A stretch of DNA of 64,000 nucleotides from the NCBI RefSeq assembly GCF_000383415.1, contig NZ_KB911257.1:596558-660557 (forward strand), in the 5' to 3' direction. Origin of the DNA: Hyphomicrobium zavarzinii ATCC 27496. Lineage in GTDB: Bacteria; Pseudomonadota; Alphaproteobacteria; Rhizobiales; Hyphomicrobiaceae. The notes below the pieces were generated by a model. It was not told the DNA's origin and made no database searches. It saw nothing but the letters and a program-made list of their open reading frames with translations. Shown one piece after another: positions 9,204 to 18,051 of this stretch; the stretch's first letter is position 1; the number at the start of each line of letters is the position of its first letter. Position numbers and translations under genes: made by a program.

Positions 9204-9279
9204 GGCGCACTCCTTTGGCGATCTCTATCGCGAGGTTGATAGCACAGCCCTCCTGAACTGGCGCTTAAAAGACCGGTCG

Positions 9280-9317
9280 TTCAGCCAGCCCGCAGCTTCG
9301 GTTCAGGCCGATTTCAG
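9280..9317. promoter_or_regulatory. TTCAG half-sites phased at 11 bp, candidate regulator operator
   Basis: TTCAG occurs at 9280, 9302 and 9313, with a partial match CGCAG at 9291. All starts differ by multiples of 11 bp, one helical turn, as expected for tandem binding by OmpR/PhoB-family regulators. The block sits between the divergent response-regulator gene and the metal-efflux adaptor gene, about 55-90 bp before the latter. Confidence 0.45.
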
Positions 9318-9370
9318 CTTGGCACAGCACATCCTGGGTCAGGAATTGTAGTCGGATCGGGGAGTTCGAA

Positions 9371-10438
9371 ATGCGCAGGACTTTGATAATGGCAGCGGCC
9401 ATCTCGCTCCATTCCGCGGGCGTTGCCGTGAGCGCATCCTTGCCCGCACCAGCCCGCGATCTTGCCGTCTCGCCGACCCAGATCGAGCGCATGGCAATTG
9501 AAATCGAGCCTGCGACACCGACAGCCGAGCAGGTTGTAGCGCTGCTGCCGGGAACAGTCATCCCGGCGCTCAATGCCCGGATCGTCGCAGCCGCGCCTTT
9601 TGGCGGCACGGTCGCGCAGCTCCACGTGCTGCCGGGCGAGCGCGTCAGCAAGGGCCAGGATCTGGCCACAGTATCCAGCCGCGAATTGCTGGAAGCGGCT
9701 TCGAACCTCGCTCAGGCGGAAGCGGAGCTTCAAGCCGCCGAAGCCGTTGCTCGCCGACGGCGGGATCTTGCCGAGAAGAACATCCAGAGTCCCACCATGG
9801 CCGAAGAGGCCGAGGCACAGGTCACCAAGATCAAGGCCGTCATTGAGCAGCACAAGCGAATGCTGGTTCTCGGCGGCATCAGCAGCACGAGCCCAGGCCA
9901 GTATACCATCAAGGCACCGGAAGCAGGGCGCGTCGTTGAGGCCAGCGTCACGCCCGGCGACAAGATCGAAGCCATGGCTCCCGCGGTCACGATCGATACG
10001 AGTGATGAGCTATGGATCGAGGCGCAGCTGCCCGCCAACCTCGTGAGCCGTATCGCGCCTGGAGACCGCATCAAGGTCATGGACGGCCCGGAAGGCAAAG
10101 TTGTTTCGGTGGGCGGGTCGCTCGACAAGCTGACGCGCTCGACCAAGCTGATCGCGAGCGTCCCTTCCGAGAGCGGTCTTCTGCCGGGGCAGATGGTGAC
10201 TCTCAGCATCGTCCAGAAAGCCGTGACGGGCGCGCTCTCGGTTCCCGCAAGCGCGGTGGCTCGTATCAACGGGGTTGAAGGCGTGTTCGTACGCAACGAC
10301 ACGGGCTTCACGCTCGTGCCGGTCGAGGTCGCAGGGCGCTCACCCGCGGCGGCAACGGTGCTCGGCAACCTGCCCAAGGGCGCCGCGGTCGCAGCGAGCG
10401 GCCTGCCGCAGCTCGAGCAGATGCTGGGGGCGGAATAG
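9371..10438 (+). CDS. efflux RND periplasmic adaptor (CusB/CzcB-like, HlyD family)
   Basis: This is the membrane-fusion subunit of a tripartite metal efflux pump, 355 residues with an N-terminal signal peptide (cleavage likely after about residue 22). A lipoyl-like half-motif (AAPFGGTVAQLHVLPGERVSKG) is followed by a coiled-coil hairpin at about 110-160 rich in Ala/Glu. The second lipoyl half (IKAPEAGRVVEASVTPGD), a beta-barrel domain and the membrane-proximal domain come next. It starts just after the proposed operator region and is separated by 5 bp from the pump gene. No outer-membrane factor gene is present nearby, so a TolC-type partner must be supplied from elsewhere. Confidence 0.85.
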   Translation: MRRTLIMAAAISLHSAGVAVSASLPAPARDLAVSPTQIERMAIEIEPATPTAEQVVALLPGTVIPALNARIVAAAPFGGTVAQLHVLPGERVSKGQDLATVSSRELLEAASNLAQAEAELQAAEAVARRRRDLAEKNIQSPTMAEEAEAQVTKIKAVIEQHKRMLVLGGISSTSPGQYTIKAPEAGRVVEASVTPGDKIEAMAPAVTIDTSDELWIEAQLPANLVSRIAPGDRIKVMDGPEGKVVSVGGSLDKLTRSTKLIASVPSESGLLPGQMVTLSIVQKAVTGALSVPASAVARINGVEGVFVRNDTGFTLVPVEVAGRSPAAATVLGNLPKGAAVAASGLPQLEQMLGAE

Positions 10439-10443
10439 CCCAC

Positions 10444-13400
10444 ATGCTCGACCGCCTGATCAGTTTTTCTCTGACGCAACGCGTCTTCATCCTGCTGTCT
10501 GCGGTTGCTGCGGCCGTGGCCGGGGCGTGGGCCTTTCGCACAATTCCGATCGACGCCTTTCCCAATATCTCGCCTGTTCAGGTCAAGATGATCCTCAAGG
10601 CACCCGGCATGACGCCGGAAGAGGTCGAGACGCGCGTCATCACCCCAATCGAGATGGAGCTGCTCGGCATCCCGAAGCAGACCATCCTTCGTTCGGCGGC
10701 CAAATACGCCATCGCCGACATCACGCTCGACTTCGAGGACGGCACCGACATCTATTGGGCGCGTCAGCAGGTCGCCGAGCGTCTCAACGGCGTGCGAGAT
10801 CAATTGCCGTCGAACATTTCGGGCGGCCTCGCCCCGGTGTCGACGCCGCTCTCCGACGTCTTCATGTTCACCATCGATGGCGGCAACCTCTCGCTGGAAG
10901 AGCGGCGCAGCCTGCTCGACTGGACCATTCGCCCGGCGCTGCGCACCCTTCCGGGCGTCGCGGACGTGAACGCGCTCGGCGGTATGGTCCGCACGTTCGA
11001 GGTCATCCCTGACGCAAAAGCGCTCGCAGGGGCCCGCCTCGGCGTCGAAGATATCCTGAAAGCCATCGACGAGGCCAACCGCAACGACGGCGCGGGGCGG
11101 CTGAGCGAGGGAGAGAAGGCTCTCGTCGTGCGTGCTGCCGGCGCTATTCAGAGGCCACAGGATCTCGAGCAGATCGTTCTCAAGACCGAAGGTGAGTATG
11201 TCTTGCGCCTCGGTGATGTTGCGAACATCGGAATTGGAAGCCTCACCCGCTATGGCGCGGTAACCATGGACGGGCAAGCCGAGGCAGTTCAGGGGCTGGT
11301 GCTTTCTCTACGGGGAGCCGATGCAAGCGCAATCGTGGCAGCTGTAAGGGCGCGCCTCGACGAGTTGAAGCCGAGCCTGCCGGAAGGCGTGAAAATCAAC
11401 GTCTTCTACGACCGCTCGGACCTGATCGAAAAGGCCGTCGGCACAGTGAGCAAGGCACTCATCGAGGCGACAGTGCTCGTCGTCGTGCTGCTGCTCCTCT
11501 TCCTCGGCAACCTGCGGGCCGCCATCGTCGTGGCTTTGACGCTGCCGTTCGCCGCTCTCGCCACCTTCGTCATGATGAAGGCTTTCGGCATGTCCGCGAA
11601 CCTCATGTCGCTCGGCGGACTGGCGATTGCCATCGGACTCATTGTCGATGCGGCCGTCGTTGTCGTCGAGAACACGGTCGAGCGGCTCCACCACGAGGGG
11701 GACAGCGACATTCCTCTCCTCCACAAAGTTTACCGCGCGGCAGGCGAGGTGGCGATGCCGGTGGCCTCGGGAATACTTATCATCTGCCTCGTGTTTCTGC
11801 CTCTGCTGTCACTTCAGGGCCTCGAAGGCAAGCTGTTCGCCCCGGTCGCGCTTACCATCATCTTCGCGCTCGGCGCCTCGCTCATTCTTTCGCTCACGCT
11901 CATTCCGGTGCTGTCCTCTTACCTGCTTCGCGGCGGCAGTCACGGCGAGCCGCTGCTGATGCGCATTCTCGCGCGTGGCTACAGAACACTCCTCAAGGGA
12001 TGCCTGGCCTTTCCGATCGCCGCGTATCTTGTGGCCGCAGCCGGGATCGTCGCAGTGGTCTTTGCCTACGGCGCCGTCGGCAAATCGTTCATGCCCACCA
12101 TGGACGAAGGCTCCGTGATCATGCAGATCACCAAGCTGCCCTCCATCAATCTCAAGGCCAGCATCGAGGGCGATCTTCGCATCCAGAGGCTCTTGAAGGA
12201 GAAGGTGCCGGAGGTCGAGCGCATCGTCGCGCGCGTCGGATCGGACGAGCTGGGTCTCGACCCCATGGGTCTCAACGAGACGGATACTTTCCTCGTCCTG
12301 AAGCCCAAAGATCAATGGCGCGTACCGAACAAGGAGTGGCTGATTGAGCAATTGCGCCAATCCATGGCCGATATGCCGGGCGTCGAGTTCGCGTTCACGC
12401 AGCCGATTGAGATGCGCACCGCCGAAATGCTGACGGGTGCGCGGGGCGATCTTGCCATCAAGATCTTCGGCCCCGACCTCGCGACGCTTTCCGGCCTCGC
12501 CGGCAAGATCCAGGGCGCGCTTCAGAGCGTCACCGGCGCATCCGAGGTCTCGACCGTCGCCAACGACAACGTCGAGTACCTTCAAATCGATCTCGACCGT
12601 CTTGCTGCAGGCCGAACGGGTCTCGCTGTCACGCGCGTCGAGGACGAACTCCGGGCGATGCTCGAAGGGGCGCCTGCCGGTCTCGTCTCGGAGCCCGGCC
12701 GGCGCACGGAGATCGTTGTTCGCGGTGCCGAGGATATCCGCGATAATCCTCAGGCCTTCACATCGACCCAGATCGCAGCAGGCGACGGCGGCGTGGTGCG
12801 CGCGGGCGACATCGCAAAACTCGAGCGCGTGAGCGGGCCAGTCAAGATCGAGCGAGAGAATGCCTCCCGTTTCGCCATCGTGCAGGCATACGTGACGGGG
12901 CGGGATCTCGTCGGCTTTGTCGAGGACGCCCAGCGTGCCGTAGCCGAGAAGGTGGAACTGCCGCCGGGCTACCGCCTCGTATGGGGTGGCCAGTTCGAAA
13001 ATCAGCGCCGCGCTGCTACCCGGCTTTCGGTCGTCGTGCCCATCGCGCTGCTGCTCATCTTCGGCGTTCTGTTTGCGACGCTGCGTTCGATGCGTCAATC
13101 CCTGCTCATTCTCGCCAACGTGCCCTTCGCGTTGGTGGGCGGCGTGCTCTCACTCTGGATCTCTGGCGAGTATCTGTCGGTGCCGGCCTCCGTCGGCTTC
13201 ATCGCGCTGCTCGGCATCGCGGTGCTCAACGGGCTCGTCCTCGTCACCCACTTCAACCAGCTGGCCGCAAGCGGCATGCCCATTGGGCAAGTCGTGTTCG
13301 ATGGTGCCGTCCGGCGTCTACGTCCGGTGATGATGACTGCAAGCATCGCCGCGTTCGGCCTCGTGCCGCTCCTGTTCGCCACAGGGCCCGGGTCGGAGAT

Positions 13401-13605
13401 CCAGCGGCCGCTCGCGATCGTCGTAATCGGCGGTCTCGTCACCTCGACCGCTCTCACCCTGCTGCTTCTGCCCATTCTCTTCCGCCGCTTCGGGTTGAGT
13501 GGCGACAGGGACAGCAAAGAAATCCGGAGTCCCCAATGGATCAATCCCTTTGCAAGCTCACGCTCGTCTACCCGATCAGCGCCGCAAATGACCTCATCGA
13601 GCTGA
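10444..13605 (+). CDS. heavy-metal efflux RND transporter (CusA/CzcA family)
   Basis: This inner-membrane proton/metal antiporter is 1053 residues, full length for the HME-RND family. TM1 is at about 12-30 and the family start FRTIPIDAFPNISPVQV follows. The TM4 charged motif IGLIVDAAVVVVEN (Asp about 402, Glu about 408) marks the proton relay, and the DEG-containing stretch FMPTMDEGSVIMQ is in the usual place. The methionine set of CusA and the residues of CzcA cannot be assigned safely by eye, so metal specificity is open. The last 23 codons overlap the DUF3240 gene in another frame. Confidence 0.9.
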   Translation: MLDRLISFSLTQRVFILLSAVAAAVAGAWAFRTIPIDAFPNISPVQVKMILKAPGMTPEEVETRVITPIEMELLGIPKQTILRSAAKYAIADITLDFEDGTDIYWARQQVAERLNGVRDQLPSNISGGLAPVSTPLSDVFMFTIDGGNLSLEERRSLLDWTIRPALRTLPGVADVNALGGMVRTFEVIPDAKALAGARLGVEDILKAIDEANRNDGAGRLSEGEKALVVRAAGAIQRPQDLEQIVLKTEGEYVLRLGDVANIGIGSLTRYGAVTMDGQAEAVQGLVLSLRGADASAIVAAVRARLDELKPSLPEGVKINVFYDRSDLIEKAVGTVSKALIEATVLVVVLLLLFLGNLRAAIVVALTLPFAALATFVMMKAFGMSANLMSLGGLAIAIGLIVDAAVVVVENTVERLHHEGDSDIPLLHKVYRAAGEVAMPVASGILIICLVFLPLLSLQGLEGKLFAPVALTIIFALGASLILSLTLIPVLSSYLLRGGSHGEPLLMRILARGYRTLLKGCLAFPIAAYLVAAAGIVAVVFAYGAVGKSFMPTMDEGSVIMQITKLPSINLKASIEGDLRIQRLLKEKVPEVERIVARVGSDELGLDPMGLNETDTFLVLKPKDQWRVPNKEWLIEQLRQSMADMPGVEFAFTQPIEMRTAEMLTGARGDLAIKIFGPDLATLSGLAGKIQGALQSVTGASEVSTVANDNVEYLQIDLDRLAAGRTGLAVTRVEDELRAMLEGAPAGLVSEPGRRTEIVVRGAEDIRDNPQAFTSTQIAAGDGGVVRAGDIAKLERVSGPVKIERENASRFAIVQAYVTGRDLVGFVEDAQRAVAEKVELPPGYRLVWGGQFENQRRAATRLSVVVPIALLLIFGVLFATLRSMRQSLLILANVPFALVGGVLSLWISGEYLSVPASVGFIALLGIAVLNGLVLVTHFNQLAASGMPIGQVVFDGAVRRLRPVMMTASIAAFGLVPLLFATGPGSEIQRPLAIVVIGGLVTSTALTLLLLPILFRRFGLSGDRDSKEIRSPQWINPFASSRSSTRSAPQMTSSS

Positions 13606-13889
13606 TTATGTCTTCAAAGCCTGCAGTCGGTGGTTTCACGACCTTCAAAGCGGAGGGCCACGGCTTCGATTTCTCGCGCGCAAGCATCAGCGAGCGGGTG
13701 CGCGGCCGCGTCGAGCGAGGCGTGCTCGTGGCGGTGATGCCGCGACGGAACGCGTCCCTCCTGCTCGAATCCGTCCGCAAGGCGCTGCCGGTACCGCACA
13801 TGGCCTACTGGATCGAGCCTGTCATCGAGGTCGGCCGTCTGGTGGAGGGCAGCGAGTCGCAGTCCGGGCCGTCGGGAGCGGCACCATGA
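13536..13889 (+). CDS. DUF3240 family protein (metal-efflux-associated, PII-like)
   Basis: The start at ATG 13536 follows GGAGTCCCCA and lies inside the 3' end of the pump gene (70-bp overlap), giving 117 residues. The sequence pattern LTLVYP, DLIELIM, GFTTFKAEGHG, RGRVERGVLVAVMPR and HMAYWIEPV matches DUF3240 proteins that regularly accompany CzcA/CusA-type pumps and are thought to adopt a PII-like ferredoxin fold. The role is probably metal sensing or pump modulation in the cytoplasm, from family context only. The next gene overlaps its stop by 4 bp. Confidence 0.8.
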   Translation: MDQSLCKLTLVYPISAANDLIELIMSSKPAVGGFTTFKAEGHGFDFSRASISERVRGRVERGVLVAVMPRRNASLLLESVRKALPVPHMAYWIEPVIEVGRLVEGSESQSGPSGAAP

Positions 13890-14113
13890 TCGTATCCGCC
13901 AGCGCGTACCCTCTCACGGCACTGATCCTGCCGCTGCTCACCTCGGGAGCCGCATGGGCGATTGCCGTTTGGGCCCTGAAGCAGGGCGGCGCACGGATCG
14001 ATTTCCTTCGGAAAATGAAGCCGCCGACAGGTGCAGGCGGGTATCCGCCTCGTGCAACGCCGCCCGAACGCATACGCACTGACAACACGAAGGAAAGAGA
14101 GGACCAGTCATGA
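13886..14113 (+). CDS. small single-span membrane protein in metal-efflux operon
   Basis: A 75-residue product beginning with a hydrophobic segment at about 9-30 (LILPLLTSGAAWAIAVWAL), followed by a basic, Pro-rich cytoplasmic tail. ATG 13886 overlaps the DUF3240 stop (ATGA), and the next gene overlaps this one in the same way, so it is translated as part of the efflux operon. No family is recognised; a small accessory subunit of the pump is a guess. Confidence 0.6.
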   Translation: MIVSASAYPLTALILPLLTSGAAWAIAVWALKQGGARIDFLRKMKPPTGAGGYPPRATPPERIRTDNTKEREDQS

Positions 14114-14355
14114 GACAATTCGTGTTTGCTACCCTCGCGGGCGCGCTGATCGCCTTCGGAGGCCCGGCCTCGGCCCATGAGATCCCGTGGAGCAATGGGG
14201 CCGCGCGCATCACGGGCTTTGGCCACTGCGCGAAGGGGGCGTGCCAGCGGCGCGCGTCATTCGAGAGCAGTGTTCCGCACCGCCATGTTGGGAAAGGCAA
14301 ATGCGCGGGGTTAGGCGCAGGGGGATACGCTTTTGGCAGCAAGTTTGCCTGCTAG
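14110..14355 (+). CDS. small secreted Cys/His-containing protein
   Basis: The product is 81 residues with a clear signal peptide (hydrophobic 5-18, likely cleavage at ASA|HE near residue 22). The mature part is about 59 residues and holds four Cys and several His (GHCAKGAC, HRHVGKGKC, and a final Cys), suiting periplasmic metal binding. It overlaps the preceding gene by 4 bp (ATGA) and is the last gene of the metal-efflux operon. No named family is recognised. Confidence 0.6.
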   Translation: MRQFVFATLAGALIAFGGPASAHEIPWSNGAARITGFGHCAKGACQRRASFESSVPHRHVGKGKCAGLGAGGYAFGSKFAC

Positions 14356-15003
14356 CAGCCGCCTTCCACTCTGCTCGCCAATTCCAATCTGCGCAGCGGT
14401 ATCGAGACGCCACCGAGCACTCGGCACCGGTCGCCAGGTTGACCGCATTCCGAACAGCCTATTGGTGGTATGCTGTCGGCCCAAAGGTCGAATGGCGCGC
14501 CCGAAAGTACGGCGATGGCGATGATGATTCAGATGGTTATTTCGCCAACTTCGGTCATCCTCGAGCCTATGTTTTCATAGGTTTTCGCGACGGATTCCCA
14601 AACTCGTTTGATCTGGTTTCAGCTTGGACGATGTCGCATATGCCGAGTTTGCGGACGGTCAGTCGATGGCGAGGATTTCATTGCGCTTCTCACGGAAGTG
14701 CATCCGTGTACGCACTGCCGCCAGTCGTGGCTCGACGAGCTGCCGCGGAAGACCACGACTGACCATCCTTAGACATCCCCGGTATCTCGAGAGCGACGAG
14801 TTGCTTCGTCGTGGAGTGCAATTAGTTGCTTTATTTTTCTGCTGCGCTTGATCTCCGGCCGCACTGAATAAGCTTCTCATTTTTAGTTTCTTGGTCGCGT
14901 GTTGATTTTGTCTAAGCCTCCAGCGTCGAGACGGCGCACACGGCATCATCGCCTCGGCATTCTTACGAGCTCCATTGCCGCTAAACTTCTCGGGGGGATT
15001 TCA
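14356..15003. other. intergenic region before tct operon
   Basis: About 650 bp with no supported gene. A frame covering 14187-14762 is open but overlaps the secreted-protein gene and lacks protein-like composition. The GC content falls towards 14860-14900 (TTTATTTTTCTGC and TTTTTAGTTTCTTGG), the likely promoter area for tctC. A GGGGGG run at 14993-14998 lies 5 bp before the tctC ATG. Confidence 0.4.
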
Positions 15004-15990
15004 ATGAGACCGGCACTTCGCCATATCGTGTTGACGGCTGGTGCCGTCGCTATCGCCGCAACCGCGGCTTTCGCTCAGTCGGCAGACACCTATCCGAGCG
15101 CTCCAATCAAGCTCGTTCTTCCGCTTGGGGCAGGTGGCGCCACGGACAACCTTGCCCGCATTTCGTCGGGTCCTGTCGAAACCAAATTCGGACAGCCGAT
15201 CGTCATCGAGAACCGTCCCGGTGCGGGCGGGTCGCTCGCGTCCGCGGTGGTCGCGCAGTCAGAGCCCAATGGTCAGACGCTGCTGTTCGCGAACTTCGCG
15301 ACCCACGCCGTTACCCCGACGCTGTTCACCAACCTCTCTTACGATCCGGTTAAGGACTTCAAGCCTGTGACGCTGATCGCCTCGCAGCCGCACTTCGTGC
15401 TGGTCAACCCCGATCTCGGAATCAATACGCTGGCCGAACTGATCGACTACGCCAAGAAGAACCCCGGCAAGCTCAACTTCGCGTCCGCCGGCGTCGGCAG
15501 CCCGCTTCATCTCGCGGCCGAATACTTCAAGATCAAGGCCGGTGTCGATCTCGTGCACGTGCCCTACAAATCGAGCGCGCCGGCATTGCTCGACCTGATC
15601 GCCGGCCGCGTGCAGGTGTTCTTCGACAACGTGTCGACCGCTCTTCCCCACGTTCAGGCCGGTAAGCTCAAAGCCCTGGCCATCACCAGCTCCAAGCGCT
15701 CGCCGCTGGCGCCCGAAATTCCGACGGTGGCCGAAGCCGGGCTCCAGGATTTCGAAACCTACGGCTGGTGGGGTGTGGCCGCGCCGGCCAAGACTCCGCC
15801 GGCGGTGATCGCGAAGCTCAACGCGGCCTATGTCGAGGCACTCAAGTCGCCTGAGGTTTCGACCAAGCTCGCGAGCCAGGGCTACGACGTGATCGCCAGC
15901 ACGCCGGAGGAGTTCGAAGCCTACATCGGCAGGGAAATCGCAAAGTGGGCGCCGGTCATTAAGGCCGCCAACCTGAGCCCGACGAACTGA
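15004..15990 (+). CDS. tctC: tripartite tricarboxylate transporter solute-binding protein (TctC/Bug family)
   Basis: This periplasmic receptor captures a carboxylate solute and passes it to TctBA. From ATG 15004 it is 328 residues, with a signal peptide cleaved near AFA|QS (residue 24). Bug-family signatures follow: YPSAPIKLVLPLGAGGATDN, ENRPGAGG, PVKDFKPVT, HVPYKSSAPAL, and GKLKALAITS with EIPTVAEAG. It is the first gene of an operon whose other members (aconitase X, gamma-glutamyltransferase, RidA) suggest an amino-acid-like ligand rather than citrate; that is inference. Confidence 0.9.
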   Translation: MRPALRHIVLTAGAVAIAATAAFAQSADTYPSAPIKLVLPLGAGGATDNLARISSGPVETKFGQPIVIENRPGAGGSLASAVVAQSEPNGQTLLFANFATHAVTPTLFTNLSYDPVKDFKPVTLIASQPHFVLVNPDLGINTLAELIDYAKKNPGKLNFASAGVGSPLHLAAEYFKIKAGVDLVHVPYKSSAPALLDLIAGRVQVFFDNVSTALPHVQAGKLKALAITSSKRSPLAPEIPTVAEAGLQDFETYGWWGVAAPAKTPPAVIAKLNAAYVEALKSPEVSTKLASQGYDVIASTPEEFEAYIGREIAKWAPVIKAANLSPTN

Positions 15991-15996
15991 GACGGC

Positions 15997-16536
15997 ATGG
16001 GCAGCGTTTTGCCAAATAAAGACACGTCATCCGTTCCAGAAAATGGTGCAACCGAAGCAAAGTCCTGGGTTCCGACCCAGGACTTTGCTGCTGGTATCGC
16101 TCTGCTCGCGCTCGGGGGCTTCGCGCTCTATCAAGGCGCGAGCCTGCCGGCGGGCTCGCTGAACGCGGTCGGTCCTGGGCTACTGCCGCGCGGCCTAGCG
16201 TTCGGGATCGTCTTCATGGGCGTCCTGATCATCCTGCTGGATTTCACACGTCCGGGGGAGCAACTGGGATTTGTCAATCTGCGGCCGCCGATCTTCATCT
16301 TCGCTGCATTGATGGCGTTCGCGCTGACGATCAAACCGCTAGGCTTGCTAGGCGCGGTTCCGATCACTGTCGGGTTGGCTGGCTTTGCCAGTGCCGAGAC
16401 GCAGTGGCGTGAAATCGTCGTTCTCGCTGCGGTATTGACGGTCGCGTGCATCGCGGTGTTCGGATACCTGCTGACACTCAGCATCCCTGTTGGACCGAGC
16501 GGGTCGGCGGCGGCGTTTGCGGCGTTGTGGAAATGA
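15997..16536 (+). CDS. tctB: tripartite tricarboxylate transporter small membrane subunit (TctB)
   Basis: The 179-residue product has about four transmembrane segments (roughly 31-49, 66-84, 99-118 and 135-162) after a hydrophilic start, the usual plan of TctB. The small subunit works with the large TctA channel to import the solute bound by TctC, using ion coupling. It begins 6 bp after tctC, and its stop overlaps the tctA start (ATGA), so all three are co-translated. Confidence 0.85.
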   Translation: MGSVLPNKDTSSVPENGATEAKSWVPTQDFAAGIALLALGGFALYQGASLPAGSLNAVGPGLLPRGLAFGIVFMGVLIILLDFTRPGEQLGFVNLRPPIFIFAALMAFALTIKPLGLLGAVPITVGLAGFASAETQWREIVVLAAVLTVACIAVFGYLLTLSIPVGPSGSAAAFAALWK

Positions 16537-18035
16537 CCGAGCTGCTCGACCATCTGGTGTTCGGGCTCGCGGTCGCAGTGTCGCCCACCAACGTGTTTCT
16601 GTGCCTTGCGGGGTGTTTTCTCGGAACGCTGATCGGGGTTCTGCCGGGGATCGGCAGCATCGCCACCATCTCGATGCTGTTGCCACTGACATACAGCCTC
16701 GATCCGGTCGGCTCGCTGATCATGCTGGCGGGTATCTACTATGGCGCCCAGTACGGCGGGTCCACCGCCTCCATTCTCGTGAATGTCCCGGGCGAGGCGA
16801 CCGCGATCATCACGGCGATCGACGGTCATCAAATGGCGCGGCAGGGGCGGGCAGGCGCGGCGCTCGGCATCTCGGCGATCGGGTCGTTCATCGCCGGTAC
16901 GATCGCCACCGTGTTCATCGCGGCGCTCGCGATACCGCTGACGCGGGTGGCGCTGGAGTTCGGTCCCGCCGACTATTTCTCACTCCTTCTGTTGGGGGTG
17001 CTGGCCTCGGCGCTGCTCAATCGCGGCGCGGTCAGCAAATCCATTGCGATGATCCTGCTCGGAATGCTGCTCGCGACAGTCGGCATGGATCTCGAGACCG
17101 CGGCGCCGCGCTTGACGCTGGGCTATCCGCAACTGATGGAGCAGATCCCGTTCGCGGTGCTGGCGATGGGTGCGTTCGGCCTGGCCGAACTAGGCCGATC
17201 ACTGGAAACGCCGGAAAACCGCGATGTGATCTCCAAGCAGATCGGAGGGCTGCTGCCGAGTCTTTCGGAGCTCAGGCAATCCGTAGCGCCGATCCTGCGC
17301 GGCACCGCGCTCGGAGGCTTGCTCGGGGTGCTGCCGGGTAACGGCGCGCTGCTGGGGCCGGTTGCGTCCTACGGCGTTGAAAAGCATCTGGCGAAAGAGC
17401 CCCAGCGTTTCGGAAGAGGCGCCATCGAAGGCGTGGCCGGGCCGGAGTCCGCCAACAACGCAGCGGCGCAGACCTCGTTCATCCCACTCTTGACGCTCGG
17501 CGTGCCCGCCAACGCGGTGATGGCGCTGATGCTCGGTGCCATGACCATGAACGGCATCGTCGCCGGTCCGCAGGTGATCGAGCGCAGCCCGGAGTTCTTC
17601 TGGGGCATGATCGCCTCGATGTGGATCGGCAACCTCATGCTGCTGGTCATCAACCTGCCGATGATCGGCATCTGGGTGAAGCTGCTCAAGGTGCCGTTCC
17701 GCATCCTGATGCCGTCGATCGTCGTGTTCTGCGCGATCGGCGCCTACTCGATGCGCAACGAGCCGTTCGACGTGGCGCTGGCCGGCTTCTTCGCGATTGG
17801 CGGCTACGTGCTGATCAAGCTCGGGTTCGAGCCGACTCCGCTGCTGCTCGGCTTTGTCATCGGCGACATGATGGAGGAGAAGTTCAGACAAGCTCTGATC
17901 ATGTCGCGCGGCAGCCTCGCGATCTTCGTCGAGCAGCCGATCAGCGCGGGGTTGCTGGCGGTGACGCTGGCGTTGCTGTCGGTGCTGCTGTTGCCGCGCG
18001 TGCGGCGCAAGCGGGATGAGGTGATCGTCGAATGA
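16533..18035 (+). CDS. tctA: tripartite tricarboxylate transporter large membrane subunit (TctA)
   Basis: This is the channel-forming subunit, 500 residues from ATG 16533 and about twelve membrane segments, the standard TctA size. Family stretches include GTLIGVLPGIG near residue 30, YYGAQYGGSTASILVNVPGE near 70-90, the second glycine-rich loop GVLPGNGALLGP near 265, and AAQTSFIPLLTLGVPANA near 310. The start overlaps tctB by 4 bp. The next gene starts 16 bp after its stop, continuing the operon into catabolic enzymes. Confidence 0.9.
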   Translation: MTELLDHLVFGLAVAVSPTNVFLCLAGCFLGTLIGVLPGIGSIATISMLLPLTYSLDPVGSLIMLAGIYYGAQYGGSTASILVNVPGEATAIITAIDGHQMARQGRAGAALGISAIGSFIAGTIATVFIAALAIPLTRVALEFGPADYFSLLLLGVLASALLNRGAVSKSIAMILLGMLLATVGMDLETAAPRLTLGYPQLMEQIPFAVLAMGAFGLAELGRSLETPENRDVISKQIGGLLPSLSELRQSVAPILRGTALGGLLGVLPGNGALLGPVASYGVEKHLAKEPQRFGRGAIEGVAGPESANNAAAQTSFIPLLTLGVPANAVMALMLGAMTMNGIVAGPQVIERSPEFFWGMIASMWIGNLMLLVINLPMIGIWVKLLKVPFRILMPSIVVFCAIGAYSMRNEPFDVALAGFFAIGGYVLIKLGFEPTPLLLGFVIGDMMEEKFRQALIMSRGSLAIFVEQPISAGLLAVTLALLSVLLLPRVRRKRDEVIVE

Positions 18036-18051
18036 GGTTGGGAACCGCGGA

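Noticed and set aside
9730-11277. Long minus-strand open frame opposite the RND adaptor and pump genes
   Set aside because: It is antisense to two certain genes, has no start context and reads as Arg/Asp-rich sequence, a usual shadow in high-GC DNA.
10444-13605. Assigning the RND pump to copper/silver or cobalt/zinc/cadmium
   Set aside because: The family motifs are clear but the residues that decide metal specificity cannot be assigned reliably by eye.
14187-14762. 191-codon plus-strand frame after the metal-efflux operon
   Set aside because: It overlaps the secreted small-protein gene in another frame and shows no domain, ribosome site or coding-like composition.
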